From Candidatus Omnitrophota bacterium (GTDB taxonomy: Bacteria > Omnitrophota > Gorgyraeia > Gorgyraeales > Gorgyraeaceae), in the NCBI GenBank assembly GCA_030691625.1, contig JAUYDX010000048.1, positions 1-33,244 on the forward strand: DNA of 33,244 nucleotides, in the 5' to 3' direction. The notes below the pieces were generated by a model. That model had not been told where the DNA came from. It was given only the letters and a program-made list of their open reading frames with translations, and made no database searches. Of the stretch, positions 22,989 to 31,126 are shown in pieces. Made by a program: the position numbers and the translations under genes. Position 1 is the first letter of the stretch. Each line of letters begins with the position of its first letter.

Positions 22989-24008
22989 ATGCTGAAAATC
23001 GGCATAATGGGAGCGAGCGGATTTGCCGGAGAAGAACTTATAAAGATATTACTGAAACATCCTGAAGTTAAGATCACGGCCCTGGCCGCGAAGATCGAAA
23101 GGACGCATTTATCAAAGATGTATCCGTGGGCCAAAGGCATGTTGGATATAGACTGTTATGACATGACCGCAGAGGATGTAGGAAAGAAGTCAGACGTAGT
23201 GTTTCTAGCGCTTCCTCACAAGATCTCAATGGATTTCGCGCCAGAGCTTTTAAAGCAAGGCAAAAAGGTGATAGACTTAAGCGCTGATTTCAGGATACAG
23301 GATAAAGTTATTTATGAAAAGTGGTATGAGATAAAACACGAGTGTCCGGAACTTATTAAAAAGGCGGTTTACGGGCTTCCTGAACTATATAGGAAAGATA
23401 TAAAAGGCGCTGATTTAATAGCGAATCCAGGGTGTTATCCCACGAGCATTATTTTAGGCTGCGCGCCATTACTAAAGAAGAAACTCGTGGATACGGATAA
23501 TATAATATGCGATTCAAAGTCAGGCGTGAGCGGCGCAGGCAGGACTCCGACGCAGTCTCTGATGTTTACTGAGATAGCTACGAATAGCTTCAGGCCGTAT
23601 AAAGTGAATTTTCACAGGCACATGCCTGAGATAGACCAGGAGTTAAGCAATTTAGCCGGCGCAAAGATAGAGGTGAATTTTATACCGCATCTGGTGCCAA
23701 TGGAGCGGGGAATATTAAGCACTATTTATCTAAAGCTCAATAAAAAAATAGATACAAAAGAGGCGCTCGGGATGTATAAAGATTTTTATAAGGGCGAATA
23801 TTTTGTAAGGGTGCTGGAAGAAGGGATCTTACCTGATACGAAAAATGTGGTGAGGTCGAATTTCTGCGACATAGGCATAAAGGTTTTTCCTGAAAAGTCG
23901 CTCGCTGTGGTAATGACCGCGATTGACAATCTGGTCAAGGGCGCGAGCGGACAGGCTGTGCAGAATATGAATATAATGTACGGATTTGACGAGAAACTAG
24001 GTTTGTAA
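22989..24008 (+). CDS. argC: N-acetyl-gamma-glutamyl-phosphate reductase
   Basis: ArgC reduces N-acetylglutamyl phosphate to the semialdehyde with NADPH, the third arginine step. The 339-residue protein has the nucleotide loop IGIMGASGFAGEELIKIL (4-21), FLALPHKIS, VIDLSADFRI and the catalytic cysteine C149 in LIANPGCYPTSIIL. It also has CDSKSGVSGAGRTP and the conserved histidine region FHRHMPEIDQEL. All expected parts are present. It opens the arginine operon behind a consensus promoter and a GGAGGA site. The last codons and the TAA stop (24006-24008) lie within a 27-base palindrome. Confidence 0.96.
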   Translation: MLKIGIMGASGFAGEELIKILLKHPEVKITALAAKIERTHLSKMYPWAKGMLDIDCYDMTAEDVGKKSDVVFLALPHKISMDFAPELLKQGKKVIDLSADFRIQDKVIYEKWYEIKHECPELIKKAVYGLPELYRKDIKGADLIANPGCYPTSIILGCAPLLKKKLVDTDNIICDSKSGVSGAGRTPTQSLMFTEIATNSFRPYKVNFHRHMPEIDQELSNLAGAKIEVNFIPHLVPMERGILSTIYLKLNKKIDTKEALGMYKDFYKGEYFVRVLEEGILPDTKNVVRSNFCDIGIKVFPEKSLAVVMTAIDNLVKGASGQAVQNMNIMYGFDEKLGL

Positions 24009-24024
24009 CCAGGTTACAAACCTA
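23998..24024. repeat. Family B palindrome, left member of a twin
   Basis: Arms TAGGTTTGTAACC (23998-24010) and their complement (24012-24024) with a central A. The argC stop codon is in the left arm. The core GTAACC-A-GGTTAC is shared with the second palindrome ten bases downstream. Confidence 0.9.
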
Positions 24025-24033
24025 ATGCAATTG

Positions 24034-24058
24034 TTCAGTGTAACCAGGTTACACTGAA
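24034..24058. repeat. Family B palindrome, right member of a twin
   Basis: Arms TTCAGTGTAACC (24034-24045) and their complement (24047-24058) with a central A. The element ends next to the argJ ribosome binding site (AAAGAGGG, ten bases before the ATG at 24069). Confidence 0.9.
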
Positions 24059-24068
24059 AGAGGGATAT

Positions 24069-25271
24069 ATGAAGATAGTTAAAGGCGGGGTGACTGCGCC
24101 AAAGGGGTTTCTGGCCGGGTCTACAAGCTGTGGCATAAAAAAGAGCGGTAAGACTGACCTGGCGTTATTATTTTCTGAAGCGCCGTGCGTGGCTATAGGG
24201 ACATTTACTACAAATAAGGTAAAATCAGGTTCTGTGGTCTTATGCATGGAGCGGCTTAAAAAAGGCACGAGCCAGGGAGTTATCGTAAATAGCGGCAACG
24301 CGAACTGCTGTTCAGGTAAAAAAGAGACAAAAAACGCTGTGGAGATAACTAAGGTGTTAGCTGCGAAGCTGGGCGTAAAAAAAGACCTGATACTCATGGC
24401 TTCCACCGGTATCATAGGAAGGCCTTTACCCACTGATAAAATAAAAAATGGCCTGAATAGTCTTATGGATGATCTTTCAGCCAGTAACGGAACGAATTTC
24501 GCAAAGGCCATAATGACCACAGATACTGTCCATAAGGAAATAGCTGTGCAGATAAATATAAAAGGTAAGGCAGTTAAGATAGCGGGCGCGTGTAAAGGCG
24601 CTGGCATGATACGGCCTGACATGGCTACAATGCTCGCATTTTTTACAACAGACGCGGTAGTGGAAAAAAATGCCGTGGCTAAGGCATTCAGGGAATCTAT
24701 ATATGATTCCTTTAATAAGATAACTGTGGACGGAGATATGAGCACTAATGATTCCGCGATTATTTTTGCGAATGGCCTGGCTGGAAATAAGGCAATTAAA
24801 AACAATACGCCGGAGTATGATATTTTTCTGGAGGCGCTGAGTTTCGTGTCAAAGGAGCTTTCCAGGAAGATAGTCCTGGACGGCGAAGGAGCTACGAGGT
24901 TCATAGAGATAATAGTAAAAGGCGCCGGAAACGAGAAGGACGCGGAGCTCGCTGCAAGGCGGATATCAGAATCAAGTCTGGTAAAGACTATGATAGCCGG
25001 CGGAGACCCTAACTGGGGCCGCATAGCAGCGGCTGTGGGCTCGAGCGGGGCTAAGATAGACCCTGAGCGCATGGATATATATTTCGGCAATGTATTAGTG
25101 ATGAAAAATGGCTTAGGGACCAACGCGCCAAGAGATCTACTTTTAGCCATATTCAGGAAAAAGGATATAGAGATACTTGTGGACCTGAAATCAGGAAAGG
25201 CGCGCGCCAGGATCTGGACGTGCGACCTGACAAAGGAATACGTGCGCATTAACGCGGAGTATGAGACGTAG
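24069..25271 (+). CDS. argJ: Glutamate N-acetyltransferase/ornithine acetyltransferase
   Basis: ArgJ moves the acetyl group from N-acetylornithine to glutamate, recycling it in the cyclic arginine pathway; bifunctional forms also use acetyl-CoA. The 400-residue precursor self-cleaves at the Ala-Thr bond in RPDMATMLAFF, making T187 the nucleophile at the start of the beta chain. Also seen are the oxyanion region ASTGIIGRPLP (111-121), IAGACKGAGMIRPD, TVDGDMSTNDS and the C-terminal GGDPNWGRIAAAVG. Length is normal. Whether it is mono- or bifunctional cannot be read from sequence; an ArgA-like GNAT is encoded at 7237. It sits between argC and argB. Confidence 0.96.
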   Translation: MKIVKGGVTAPKGFLAGSTSCGIKKSGKTDLALLFSEAPCVAIGTFTTNKVKSGSVVLCMERLKKGTSQGVIVNSGNANCCSGKKETKNAVEITKVLAAKLGVKKDLILMASTGIIGRPLPTDKIKNGLNSLMDDLSASNGTNFAKAIMTTDTVHKEIAVQINIKGKAVKIAGACKGAGMIRPDMATMLAFFTTDAVVEKNAVAKAFRESIYDSFNKITVDGDMSTNDSAIIFANGLAGNKAIKNNTPEYDIFLEALSFVSKELSRKIVLDGEGATRFIEIIVKGAGNEKDAELAARRISESSLVKTMIAGGDPNWGRIAAAVGSSGAKIDPERMDIYFGNVLVMKNGLGTNAPRDLLLAIFRKKDIEILVDLKSGKARARIWTCDLTKEYVRINAEYET

Positions 25272-25274
25272 GGC

Positions 25275-25351
25275 TTCTCGACTTTGCTCCCATAGCTGGC
25301 TTTCGGGATCGCTCGAAGAATATTGTTCGAGCGAACGAAGTGAGTCGAGAA
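25275..25351. repeat. Family D nested palindrome, copy 2
   Basis: Outer arms TTCTCGACT (25275-25283) and AGTCGAGAA (25343-25351) enclose inner arms GCTCGAA and TTCGAGC (25311-25332). The argB ribosome binding site (AAGAGGAAA) starts four bases beyond its right end. Confidence 0.85.
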
Positions 25352-25370
25352 CATAAGAGGAAATTTCAAT

Positions 25371-26231
25371 ATGGAGCGAGCGATTAAGAAGGCTGATGTA
25401 CTGATAGAGGCATTGCCGTATATAAAATCTTACAGCGGGAAGATTTTTGTAATTAAATACGGCGGAAGCGCTCTCGTAAACCCTGAGATCAAAAAAGGCG
25501 TGCTCCAGGATATTGTTTTCATGAGCTACGTGGGCATAAGGCCGATAATCGTGCACGGCGGCGGGCCTTTTATAAACGAGGAATTCAGGAGGATGGGCAA
25601 AAAGGTGGAATTTACAGAAGGCCTGAGGGTTACCACAAAGGAAGAAGCGCAAGTGGTTGACAGGGTTTTATCCAAGGTAAATGAAAATATAGTATCTGAC
25701 ATAAAGGCGCTGGGCGGCAGGGCAGTAAGTATGAATACCTCAAAGAAAAATATAATAGTGGCAAGGCCTCACAGGGAATCAGAAAGGCTGGGATTTGTAG
25801 GGGAGATAGATGATGTGAATGCTGATACTATAAGGAATGCTGTGCGGCCGAGGGCTATACCTGTCATATCTCCTGTGAGCATGGGAAGCGATAAAGAACT
25901 TTACAATATAAACGCTGATGACGCTGCCTCAGAGATAGCAATAGCTATAAAGGCTGTGAAGCTGGTGCTCTTAACAGACGTGAAAGGCATAATGAGGCAT
26001 AAGGGCGAGGAGACTACGCTTATATCAACCCTTGCCATGAAAGATGCTGATACTCTTATAGATAGGAAGATCATCCAAAGCGGCATGATCCCAAAAGTAA
26101 GGGCGTGTATGAATGCGTTGAAAGCCGGGGTGTCAAAGACCCATATCATAGACGGCAGGATCTCGCACAGCCTGCTTCTGGAGATTTTTACGGATAAAGG
26201 CATAGGCACAGAGATAATCAAGGATAAGTAG
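25371..26231 (+). CDS. argB: Acetylglutamate kinase
   Basis: ArgB phosphorylates N-acetylglutamate with ATP, the second arginine step and the usual point of arginine feedback. The 286-residue amino-acid kinase shows VIKYGGSALVNPEIK (27-41), the glycine loop IIVHGGGPFINEEFRRMGKK (59-78), FTEGLRVTTKEEAQVVDRVL, YNINADDAASEIAIAI and VLLTDVKGIM with the terminal KAGVSKTHIIDGRISHSLLL. The N-terminal extension (about 20 residues before the first strand) resembles arginine-sensitive hexameric ArgB, so feedback inhibition is possible. The TAG stop (26229-26231) lies in the family A palindrome at 26228. Confidence 0.96.
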   Translation: MERAIKKADVLIEALPYIKSYSGKIFVIKYGGSALVNPEIKKGVLQDIVFMSYVGIRPIIVHGGGPFINEEFRRMGKKVEFTEGLRVTTKEEAQVVDRVLSKVNENIVSDIKALGGRAVSMNTSKKNIIVARPHRESERLGFVGEIDDVNADTIRNAVRPRAIPVISPVSMGSDKELYNINADDAASEIAIAIKAVKLVLLTDVKGIMRHKGEETTLISTLAMKDADTLIDRKIIQSGMIPKVRACMNALKAGVSKTHIIDGRISHSLLLEIFTDKGIGTEIIKDK

Positions 26232-26256
26232 GGACAGGACATTGTCCTGTCCCTAC
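26228..26256. repeat. Family A palindrome, copy 4
   Basis: Arms GTAGGGACAGGACA (26228-26241) and their complement (26243-26256) flank a central T. The argB stop codon lies in the left arm; argD begins 15 bases after the right arm. Confidence 0.88.
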
Positions 26257-26271
26257 AGAAAAGGGATAGAC

Positions 26272-27447
26272 ATGAATACGAAAGAAGTGATAGCACAGTA
26301 TGATAAGTTTGTGATGAAGACTTACGGCCGGATACCCTGCGTGATAGTAAAGGGTAAGGGGCTCAAGGTGTGGGACCTGGATGGGAAAGAGTATTTGGAT
26401 TTTTTCCCAGGATGGGCTGTTAGCGGGCTGGGGCATTGCCACCCGAAGGTGGCGAGCGCGGTCAGGAATTATCTTAAAAAGATAATTCACGTGCCGAATA
26501 ATTATTACAACATGCTCCAGGGAAAGCTGGCAGAGAAAATAATAGAGAATTCTTTTGAGGGAAAGGTGTTTTTCTGCAATAGCGGGGCAGAGGCGAACGA
26601 AGGCGCGATAAAACTGGCAAGGTCTTACGGCAATTCCACTGGCGGAAGGTACGAGATAATAACAATGGAAAATGCCTTTCACGGAAGGACACTCGCCACG
26701 ATCACCGCTACAGGACAACAAAAATACCTTCAAGGGTTTGAGCCATTGCCAGCGGGTTTTAAAAAAGCGGCTTTCAACAATATAAAGGCAGTAGAGAATG
26801 CCATAACAGATAAGACCGCGGCTATTATGATAGAGCCGATACAGGGAGAAGGCGGGATAAATGTGGCAGGAGATGATTATATAAAACAATTAAGGGAACT
26901 CTGCGATAAAAAGGATCTGATACTGATTTTTGACGAGGTGCAGACAGGAATAGGAAGGACCGGGAAGATGTTCGGGTTCCAGCATTACGGGATAGCGCCT
27001 GATGTGATGACGCTCGCTAAGTCATTAGGAGGCGGACTTCCTATAGGAGCAATGGCGGCAGGTAAAAAATTCGCGGATATATTAAAGCCAGGGATGCACG
27101 CGTCTACTTTCGGAGGCAGTCCTATTGTATGCAGCGCGGCGCTGGCTGTATTTGAAGCGATCCAGAAGGAAAAACTTCTTCCGAATACTGTAAGGATGGG
27201 AAAATATCTGGTAGAAAAATTAGAGGAATTAAAGAAGAAAAAATCTATTATAAAAGAGGTGAGGGGTAAAGGCCTTATGATAGGCGTAGAGCTCACTATT
27301 CCAGGTAAGGAGATAGTGGAAAAATGCCTGCAGGAAGGGCTTATGATAAACTGCACGCATGACAAGGTTCTGCGTATAATGCCCGGCATGATAGTGACAA
27401 AGAAACAGATAGACAAGGCAGTGGGGATTTTGAATAAGGTGATGTAA
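26272..27447 (+). CDS. argD: Acetylornithine aminotransferase
   Basis: ArgD transfers the amino group of glutamate to N-acetylglutamate semialdehyde, giving N-acetylornithine, with pyridoxal phosphate. It often also serves the succinyl-diaminopimelate step. The 391-residue class III aminotransferase has DFFPGWAVSGLGHCHPKV (43-60), FCNSGAEANEGAIKLARSYG (101-120), the aspartate in LIFDEVQTGIGRTG (218-231) and the cofactor lysine K250 in TLAKSLGGGLPIGA. I used the ATG at 26272, with AAAGGGA upstream, and not a TTG ten codons earlier that lies in the palindrome. Operon position between argB and argF supports the assignment. Confidence 0.95.
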   Translation: MNTKEVIAQYDKFVMKTYGRIPCVIVKGKGLKVWDLDGKEYLDFFPGWAVSGLGHCHPKVASAVRNYLKKIIHVPNNYYNMLQGKLAEKIIENSFEGKVFFCNSGAEANEGAIKLARSYGNSTGGRYEIITMENAFHGRTLATITATGQQKYLQGFEPLPAGFKKAAFNNIKAVENAITDKTAAIMIEPIQGEGGINVAGDDYIKQLRELCDKKDLILIFDEVQTGIGRTGKMFGFQHYGIAPDVMTLAKSLGGGLPIGAMAAGKKFADILKPGMHASTFGGSPIVCSAALAVFEAIQKEKLLPNTVRMGKYLVEKLEELKKKKSIIKEVRGKGLMIGVELTIPGKEIVEKCLQEGLMINCTHDKVLRIMPGMIVTKKQIDKAVGILNKVM

Positions 27448-27462
27448 ACCAAAACCTTAATA

Positions 27463-27498
27463 AACCTCGTAGGTTGCCGTACGGCAACCTACGAGGTT
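27463..27498. repeat. Family H palindrome next to a ribosome binding site, copy 2
   Basis: A perfect 36-base palindrome with 18-base half AACCTCGTAGGTTGCCGT. It is followed at once by GGGGTGGTAAAT and the argF ATG (27511), the same order as at 19667-19716. Confidence 0.9.
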
Positions 27499-27510
27499 GG
27501 GGTGGTAAAT

Positions 27511-28389
27511 ATGAAAAAAGATCTGTTGACGATCAATGATTTGAGCGTGAGCGAGATAAACGAGATACTCGCGCTCGCCAAAGAATTAAAGGAAAAAAGG
27601 CAGGGGTTTGGCGAGCCGCTTAAAGGAAAGACCATCGGCCTTATATTTGAAAAGCCGTCCAATAGGACCAGGGTGTCTTTCGAGGTAGGCGTAACAGAGC
27701 TGGGCGGCCACGCCATATACCTGGGGTCGTACGAGATAGACCTGGGCAAACGCGAGTCTCCGCGCGATGTGGCAATGGTGCTCTCGAGGTATCTTAAAGG
27801 CATTATAGCGAGGACGTTTTCTCATAAGACAGTGGTGGAGCTCGCAAGGCACGCGTCCATACCTGTTATAAACGGGCTGACTGATTTTCAGCACCCGTGC
27901 CAGGCGCTAAGCGATCTATTCACGATAAAGGAAAAGAAGGGCCTGGAAAATATCACAGTGGCTTATATAGGAGACGGTAATAATGTTTTAAATTCGCTTT
28001 TATGTATATGCAATAAAATGGGAATCAAGATAAATGCGGCGTGCCCAAAAGGATATGAGCCAAGCAAGGATGTAGCGGGAAGCGCAAAGATATTTAACGC
28101 GCCTGAGGATGCTGTGAAAGGCGCTGATATCGTCTACACAGATGTGTGGACCAGCATGGGCCAGGAAAAAGAGTATAAAAAAAGGCTGAAGGTTTTTAAG
28201 AAATACCAGGTGAATAGCGATTTAATGAAGCTGGCGAATAAAGATGCCATAGTGATGCATTGCCTGCCCGCGCACAGGGGCCAGGAGATAACTGACAGCG
28301 TGATAGACGGGCCTCAATCAGTGGTGCTGGACCAGGCTGAGAACAGGCTGCACGTGCAGAAGGCGATATTGATAAAGTTGCTGAAATAA
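27511..28389 (+). CDS. argF: Ornithine carbamoyltransferase
   Basis: ArgF joins ornithine and carbamoyl phosphate to give citrulline. The 292-residue protein has the carbamoyl phosphate motif FEKPSNRTRVSFEVG (46-60, the SxRTR signature), FQHPCQALSDLFTI (126-139), and the ornithine-binding VYTDVWTSMGQE and VMHCLPAHRGQEITD near the C-terminus. Length is slightly short of the common 300-310 residues but all motifs are present. I chose the ATG at 27511, right after GGGGTGG, over a GTG three codons upstream. The family D repeat copy 3 fills the gap to argG. Confidence 0.96.
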   Translation: MKKDLLTINDLSVSEINEILALAKELKEKRQGFGEPLKGKTIGLIFEKPSNRTRVSFEVGVTELGGHAIYLGSYEIDLGKRESPRDVAMVLSRYLKGIIARTFSHKTVVELARHASIPVINGLTDFQHPCQALSDLFTIKEKKGLENITVAYIGDGNNVLNSLLCICNKMGIKINAACPKGYEPSKDVAGSAKIFNAPEDAVKGADIVYTDVWTSMGQEKEYKKRLKVFKKYQVNSDLMKLANKDAIVMHCLPAHRGQEITDSVIDGPQSVVLDQAENRLHVQKAILIKLLK

Positions 28390-28399
28390 TATGAAATGG

Positions 28400-28506
28400 T
28401 TCTCGACTGTGCTTACACGTATAGTCAGGACGTCCGCTCGAACAGTATTGTGTGGTAATATTCTTCGAGCGATCATGAGAGCATAATACGGGAGTGGAGT
28501 CGAGAA
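28400..28506. repeat. Family D nested palindrome, copy 3
   Basis: Outer arms TTCTCGACT (28400-28408) and AGTCGAGAA (28498-28506) enclose inner arms GCTCGAA (28436-28442) and TTCGAGC (28464-28470). It shares GTCCGCTCGAACA with copy 1. The argG ribosome binding site AAGAGGAG begins four bases after the right arm. Confidence 0.85.
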
Positions 28507-28522
28507 GATAAGAGGAGTAATC

Positions 28523-29695
28523 ATGAATAAAAAGGTGGTTTTAGCGTATTCAGGCGGATTAGATACATCAGTGGCAGTGGCGTGGCTCGCTGATAAAGGC
28601 TACGAGGTGATCTGCTACATGGCTGATGTGGGCCAGGGCGGCGATTACGCTAAGTTAAAGAAGCGCGCTATGTCAGCGGGCGCCAAAAAAGTGATCGTAG
28701 AGGATCTAAAGGATGAGTTCGCGAAGGATTTTGTCCTTATGTCTTTAAAGGCAGGCGCTGTTTATGAATCAAAATATCTTCTGGCAACAGCTCTTTCAAG
28801 GCCGATCATAGCAAAAGGCCTGGTAGAGAGCGCGAAAAAGGAAAAGGCAGATTCTGTGGCGCATGGCTGCACAGGCAAGGGCAATGACCAGGTGAGGTTT
28901 GAGGTCACTATCATGGCGCTCGCGCCTGAACTTAAAATAATCGCTCCTTTAAGGGAGTGGCACATGTATTCAAGGGAAGAGGAAATAGAATACGCCAAGG
29001 AAAATAATATCCAGATAGATACCACAAAGAAAAGCCCTTACAGCCTGGATAAAAATATCTGGGGCATGTCTATAGAGTGCGGGGCGCTGGAAGACCCGTG
29101 GAACGAGCCGCCTGAAGACGCGTATCAGATGACAATAGGGCCTGGCAAGGCGCCTTCAAAACCCGCATACGTGGAGATTGGTTTTGAAAAAGGCGCGCCA
29201 GTGAAGCTCAACGGGAAAAAGATGAAACCAGTGGATCTTATATTGAAGCTCAATGAGATAGGCGGGAAAAACGGGATCGGAAGGACTGATCTCGTGGAAA
29301 ACAGGCTCATAGGAATAAAATCCAGGGAGATATATGAGGCGCCAGGGGCGTGGATACTCTATAACAGCCATAAGGAACTGGAATCGCTTACGCTGGACAG
29401 GGAACTCCTGCATTTTAAAGAGGGCATTTCCTTAAAGTACGCGGACCTGGTGTATTACGGGCTGTGGTTCACGCCTCTTAAAAAGGCGCTGGACGCATTT
29501 ATCAACGAAACGCAGAAGAATGTGACTGGAGTAGTAAAGGTAAAATTATTAAAGGGCGTGGCGAGCGTAGTGTCAAGGAAGTCGCCGCACTCATTATACA
29601 GGAAAGAAATGGCCACGTACGATAAAGGCGATAAATTCGACAGGTCAGTGGCAGAGGGGTTTATTAAAGTTTGGGGAATGCCGTACAAAAAGTGA
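28523..29695 (+). CDS. argG: Argininosuccinate synthase
   Basis: ArgG couples citrulline and aspartate with ATP to form argininosuccinate. The 390-residue protein starts with the PP-loop VVLAYSGGLDTSVAVAWL (5-22). It also has the citrulline/aspartate-binding segments HGCTGKGNDQVRFE, PLREWHMYSREEEIEYAKEN, YSLDKNIWGMSIECGALEDP and GRTDLVENRLIGIKSREIYE. Length is normal. The start has a strong AAGAGGAG site seven to eight bases upstream. It follows argF after the long family D repeat and precedes argH after a different palindrome. Confidence 0.97.
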   Translation: MNKKVVLAYSGGLDTSVAVAWLADKGYEVICYMADVGQGGDYAKLKKRAMSAGAKKVIVEDLKDEFAKDFVLMSLKAGAVYESKYLLATALSRPIIAKGLVESAKKEKADSVAHGCTGKGNDQVRFEVTIMALAPELKIIAPLREWHMYSREEEIEYAKENNIQIDTTKKSPYSLDKNIWGMSIECGALEDPWNEPPEDAYQMTIGPGKAPSKPAYVEIGFEKGAPVKLNGKKMKPVDLILKLNEIGGKNGIGRTDLVENRLIGIKSREIYEAPGAWILYNSHKELESLTLDRELLHFKEGISLKYADLVYYGLWFTPLKKALDAFINETQKNVTGVVKVKLLKGVASVVSRKSPHSLYRKEMATYDKGDKFDRSVAEGFIKVWGMPYKK

Positions 29696-29697
29696 GC

Positions 29698-29754
29698 TTT
29701 CAGCTATCAGCTTTCAGCTGTCAGCTGCTGAAAGCTGATGGCTGATAGCTGAAA
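29698..29754. repeat. Family E palindrome built on TTTCAGC/GCTGAAA
   Basis: Outer arms TTTCAGCTATCAGC (29698-29711) and GCTGATAGCTGAAA (29741-29754) enclose further TTTCAGC and GCTGAAA copies, so the element is both palindromic and internally repetitive. It fills the argG-argH gap and ends just before the argH ribosome binding site (CAGGGAGAAA). Confidence 0.88.
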
Positions 29755-29767
29755 CAGGGAGAAATCC

Positions 29768-31126
29768 ATGAGCAAGATGTGGGGCGGAAGGTTTAATAAA
29801 AAGACAGATCCTCTGGTGGAAGAGTTTACGAGGTCTATTCAGTTTGATAAAAAACTGGCTGAGTATGACTGCTTAGGCAGCATCGCGCACGCGAAGATGC
29901 TGGGTAAATGCCGTATAGTGCCTAAGAAGCACGCGGTAAAAATAGTCTCAGGCCTGAACTCTATTTTAAAAGAGATCAAAAGCGGAAAATTTAAAATAGA
30001 CGCATCATCAGAGGATATACACACTGTTATACAGAATGCGTTGGACAAAAAAATAGGAAAATCCAGCGCCATGCTTCATACAGCGAGGAGCAGGAATGAC
30101 CAGGTGTCTTTAGATACAAGGATGTATTGCAAAGATAAATTAAATTATCTTATCGGGCTAATATCATTGCTAAAGGCGTCTATAAAGGTATTTTCCAGGA
30201 AAAATATAGATGTAATAATCCCTGGATTTACGCATATGCAGAATGCCCAGCCGGTTCTTCTGGCTCATCAGATGCTCGCATACTGCGATATGTTTGACAG
30301 GGATATGGAGAGGATTAAAGACACTATGAAGCGCGTGGATATTTTGCCGCTTGGCTCGTGCGCTATCAGCGGAACAAGTCTTCCCATAGACAGGAATTTT
30401 GTGGCCAAAGAGCTGGGCTTTTCAAAGGTCTCTTCTAACAGTATGGACGCTGTGAGCGACAGGGACTTTGTCGTAGAGATTATATCCGGCCTGGCTATTT
30501 TAGGAATGCATCTTTCAAGGCTTTCAGAGGATTTTATAATTTTAAGCTCTCAGGGGTTTGGCGTCCTGAATTTAGGCGATGAATTTTCTACAGGCTCGAG
30601 CATGATGCCGCAGAAGAAAAATCCGGATGTCCTGGAGCTCGTGAGGGGCAAGGCAGGCACGCTCTATGGAAATCTTATAGAAGTGTTGACTATTATGAAA
30701 GGCCTTCCGCTTACATACAATAGGGACATGCAGCTGGATAAAGAGCCTTTGTTCAAGGCAGTAGAAACAGTGGAAGGGTCATTAAAGGTAATGACAGGGC
30801 TTTTCAAGGTATTAAAGGTGAATAAGGATAACGCGCTAAAGCTTTTAGAGGATGAGTCCATATACGCGACTGACGTGATGGAATACCTGGTGAAAAAAGG
30901 GATTCCTTTAAAAGAGGCGCACGATATTACGGGTAAGATACTTTCATACAGCATGGACAGAAAATTGAAACTAGGGGAGGTGTCTTTAAGGGAGCTCAGG
31001 ATTTTCAGCTCCGAGTTTAATAAAGACGTTTATGGGCTTTTAAATCCGGGAAAATCCGTGAGCCTTAAAAAATCTTACGGAGGCACAAGTCCGGACGAGG
31101 TAAGGAAGAAACTGAAAAATGAATGA
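29768..31126 (+). CDS. argH: Argininosuccinate lyase
   Basis: ArgH splits argininosuccinate to arginine and fumarate, the last step of the pathway. The 452-residue fumarase/aspartase-superfamily protein starts SKMWGGRFNKKTDPLVEEFT. It has HTARSRNDQVSLDTRMYCKD (104-123), GFTHMQNAQPVLLAHQML (153-170), and the mobile signature loop with the catalytic serine, GSSMMPQKKNPD (277-288), all as in active enzymes. The ribosome binding site is GGGAG. Its last eight bases overlap the start of lysA, so arginine and lysine genes are translationally linked here. Confidence 0.97.
   Translation: MSKMWGGRFNKKTDPLVEEFTRSIQFDKKLAEYDCLGSIAHAKMLGKCRIVPKKHAVKIVSGLNSILKEIKSGKFKIDASSEDIHTVIQNALDKKIGKSSAMLHTARSRNDQVSLDTRMYCKDKLNYLIGLISLLKASIKVFSRKNIDVIIPGFTHMQNAQPVLLAHQMLAYCDMFDRDMERIKDTMKRVDILPLGSCAISGTSLPIDRNFVAKELGFSKVSSNSMDAVSDRDFVVEIISGLAILGMHLSRLSEDFIILSSQGFGVLNLGDEFSTGSSMMPQKKNPDVLELVRGKAGTLYGNLIEVLTIMKGLPLTYNRDMQLDKEPLFKAVETVEGSLKVMTGLFKVLKVNKDNALKLLEDESIYATDVMEYLVKKGIPLKEAHDITGKILSYSMDRKLKLGEVSLRELRIFSSEFNKDVYGLLNPGKSVSLKKSYGGTSPDEVRKKLKNE

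Noticed and set aside
24035-25369. A 444-codon open frame on the minus strand across argJ
   Set aside because: It is the complement of a gene with all ArgJ motifs, its product is low-complexity (rich in Ser, Phe, Ala) and matches no family I know. It is a shadow frame.
29698-29754. CRISPR-like repeats in the AGCTGAAA element
   Set aside because: The units are contiguous and inverted, with no regular spacers and no cas gene.
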